From assembly GCA_947385505.1 (NCBI GenBank), contig CANDLP010000160.1, positions 1 to 5,995 of the forward strand: 5,995 nucleotides of DNA, written 5' to 3'. Source of the DNA: an uncultured Clostridia bacterium (lineage in GTDB: Bacteria; Bacillota; Clostridia; Oscillospirales; Ruminococcaceae). Shown here one piece after another: positions 4,486 through 5,995 of the stretch; position 1 is the first letter of the stretch; each line of letters opens with the position of its first letter. The position numbers and the translations under genes were made by a program. The notes under the pieces are model-generated. The model was not told where the DNA came from. It made no database searches and saw only the letters and a list, made by a program, of their open reading frames with translations.

Positions 4486-4932
4486 ATGCCTTCAATAAAC
4501 TCCAAAATTGATCTTATAAATAAACGCTATAATTACCTCGTTATGGAAACCGACGCCGCCTATCATGACGCTTCATTGAAATTAGGTCTTTCCGACAGCG
4601 TTTCCATTATTTTATACACTATCTGCAACCATAACGGCGAATGCCTGTTAGGCGATATATGCCGATTGGCGGGTATAAAAAAGCAGACATTGAACTCCGC
4701 TGTACGTAAGCTTGAAGCGGAGGAAATTGTTTATCTGAAAGCAGCGGACGGAAAGAAAAAATATGTCTGTCTTACCGAAAAGGGAAAAGCGCTGAGCGAA
4801 AAAACCGTTTTAAAGCTTATCGGCATAGAAAACGAGATACTTGAAAGCTGGACTGAGGAGGAAAGAGACAGCTATGTCAAGCTTGCGGAAAAATACCTTA
4901 AAAGTTTTAAAGAAAAAATAAAAAGCCTTTAG
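4486..4932 (+). CDS. MarR-family winged-helix transcriptional regulator
   Basis: The 148-residue product has the MarR layout: a dimerisation helix at each end and a winged helix-turn-helix between them. The HTH spans about 52-78 (LLGDICRLAGIKKQTLNSAVRKLE). The wing spans about 82-98 and ends in DGKKKYVCLTEKGKAL, matching the family pattern of a charged wing followed by LTxxG. It is a cytosolic DNA-binding protein, probably a repressor released by a small ligand. It leads an operon with a MATE transporter that starts 14 bases after its stop, and a perfect 40-bp inverted repeat overlaps its promoter, so autoregulation and control of the pump are likely. Four cysteines (47, 53, 59, 95) are present, but nothing shows redox sensing. 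The ligand is unknown, and the specific subfamily cannot be named from sequence alone. Confidence 0.93.
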   Translation: MPSINSKIDLINKRYNYLVMETDAAYHDASLKLGLSDSVSIILYTICNHNGECLLGDICRLAGIKKQTLNSAVRKLEAEEIVYLKAADGKKKYVCLTEKGKALSEKTVLKLIGIENEILESWTEEERDSYVKLAEKYLKSFKEKIKSL

Positions 4933-4946
4933 AAAGGAGTACAGAA

Positions 4947-5995
4947 ATGAATATATCGCTTTCGGAGCACTTCGGATACGGAAAGCTGCTCCGCTTTACT
5001 TTACCTTCCGTGGGAATGATGATCATGACTTCGATCTACGGGGTTGTAGACGGTTATTTTGTATCAAATTATGTCGGACTTACCCCGTTTGCGGCGGTAA
5101 ACCTGATAATGCCTTTTATTATGATATTGGGCGGAACGGGATTTATGTTCGGTACGGGGGGAAGCGCCCTGATCGCAAAAACATTGGGCGAAGGCAAAAA
5201 AGAGCTTGCAAACAGGACTTTTTCCCTTCTGGTGTACTCCGCCGCCGCTTTGGGATTGATCTTTGCCGTTATAGGAACAGCGGTTTTAAGACCTGTTTCT
5301 CAGCTTCTGGGAGCAGAGGGAGAACTGCTGGAAAATTGTGTAATATACGGAAGAATATATATTGCTTCAATGCCGTTCTATCTGCTTGAATATACCTTCC
5401 AGAGCTTTTTTATCACAGCCGAAAAGCCGCGTATGGGACTTTGGGTAACAATTGCGGCAGGTGTGACAAATATCGCTTTGGACGCTTTGTTTGTGGCGGT
5501 ATTTGAATGGGGGTTAGTAGGAGCGGCTTCGGCTACGGCTGTCAGTATCGTTGTGGGCGGCGGCATACCGCTGATTTACTTTTCCCGTAAAAATACAAGC
5601 CTGTTCAGATTGGGAAAAACCCGCTTTGACGGAAAAGCTCTGTTTAAAACCTGCACCAACGGCTCCTCAGAGCTTATGAGCAACATTTCAATGTCGATTG
5701 TCAATATGCTTTATAATTTTCAGCTCAATAAGTACGCTGGTGAAAACGGAATAGCGGCATACGGCGTAATGATGTATGTTAACCTTGTTTTTTTAGCAGT
5801 ATTTATAGGCTATTCCGTGGGTACGGCGCCCATTGTCAGCTATCATTACGGTGCCGAAAACAAAGGCGAGCTAAAGAGCCTTCTGAAAAAAAGCGCGGTA
5901 ATAATATGGATAAGCTCCGTTTTCATGATAATAATGGCAGAGCTTTTGGCGTATCCCCTTGCGAAAATATTCGTGGGTTATGACGAAATGCTTAT
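4947..5995 (+). CDS. MATE-family multidrug efflux transporter, 3'-truncated by the window end
   Basis: This inner-membrane antiporter exports drugs or metabolites using a sodium or proton gradient. The frame starts at ATG 4947, 7 bases after AAAGGAG, and stays open to the window end: 349 codons of an expected 450 or so. Family features are an N terminus of form LLRFTLPSVGMMI, a membrane Asp35 in VVDGYFVSNYVG, the FGTGGSALIAKTLGEG loop (68-83), GVTNIALDALFV (172-183), and the start of the second half with IGYSVGTAPIVSYHYGAEN (287-305). At least eight hydrophobic segments are visible. The MarR gene lies 14 bases upstream in the same operon. The style matches MepA/NorM-like clostridial MATE proteins, but the substrate cannot be inferred. 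No frameshift or stop was found in the visible part. Confidence 0.95.
   Translation, partial: MNISLSEHFGYGKLLRFTLPSVGMMIMTSIYGVVDGYFVSNYVGLTPFAAVNLIMPFIMILGGTGFMFGTGGSALIAKTLGEGKKELANRTFSLLVYSAAALGLIFAVIGTAVLRPVSQLLGAEGELLENCVIYGRIYIASMPFYLLEYTFQSFFITAEKPRMGLWVTIAAGVTNIALDALFVAVFEWGLVGAASATAVSIVVGGGIPLIYFSRKNTSLFRLGKTRFDGKALFKTCTNGSSELMSNISMSIVNMLYNFQLNKYAGENGIAAYGVMMYVNLVFLAVFIGYSVGTAPIVSYHYGAENKGELKSLLKKSAVIIWISSVFMIIMAELLAYPLAKIFVGYDEML

Noticed and set aside
5378..5566. Minus-strand ORF inside the MATE gene
   Set aside because: It is an antisense shadow rich in Ala/Thr/Pro, opposite a continuous, recognisable transporter frame.

Overview
The window looks like the end of a draft or metagenome contig from a low-to-medium GC Gram-positive bacterium, most likely a gut-type clostridium (Bacillota). 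The reasons are strong AGGAGG-type ribosome binding sites, TTGACA/TATAAT promoters with 17-bp spacers, U-tract terminators, a YjfB-family protein and a clostridial-style MarR-MATE pair. Assignment below class level is inference. The first 46 bases are not biological: they are an unclipped Illumina P7/TruSeq Read 2 adapter with its index.

Left part (47-1697), plus strand: the 3' part of a dCTP deaminase gene (dcd, 5' end lost at the contig end), then an AT-rich gene for a four-helix membrane protein with a half zinc ribbon at its N terminus and two RanBP2-type zinc fingers at its C terminus. About 350 bases follow with no convincing gene, ending in a plus-strand terminator.

Centre (1661-2065): convergent transcription meets a stack of three hairpins: a plus-strand terminator, a perfect 61-nt palindrome that can terminate both ways, and a UUCG-capped terminator that works on the minus strand. 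On the minus strand beyond them is a small YjfB-family gene with its own consensus-like promoter, whose spacer holds a perfect 15-bp palindrome.

Right-centre (2070-4126), minus strand: complete thrS (threonyl-tRNA synthetase) with editing and zinc residues intact but substitutions around the threonine pocket. Its promoter lies only about 75 bases upstream, so there is no room for a T-box; a stem-loop sits at the very 5' end of the message.

Right part (4127-5995): a 174-bp non-coding element with terminal inverted repeats and three internal hairpins (MITE-like) lies between the divergent thrS and marR promoters. A MarR-family regulator and a MATE efflux transporter (cut by the window end) form an operon. 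They are driven by a perfect consensus promoter overlapped by a perfect 40-bp inverted repeat, the likely autoregulatory operator. I see no CRISPR array, defence island, rRNA or tRNA. The least explained items are the zinc-finger membrane protein, the two promoter palindromes, the MITE-like element and the thrS leader and active-site variants.
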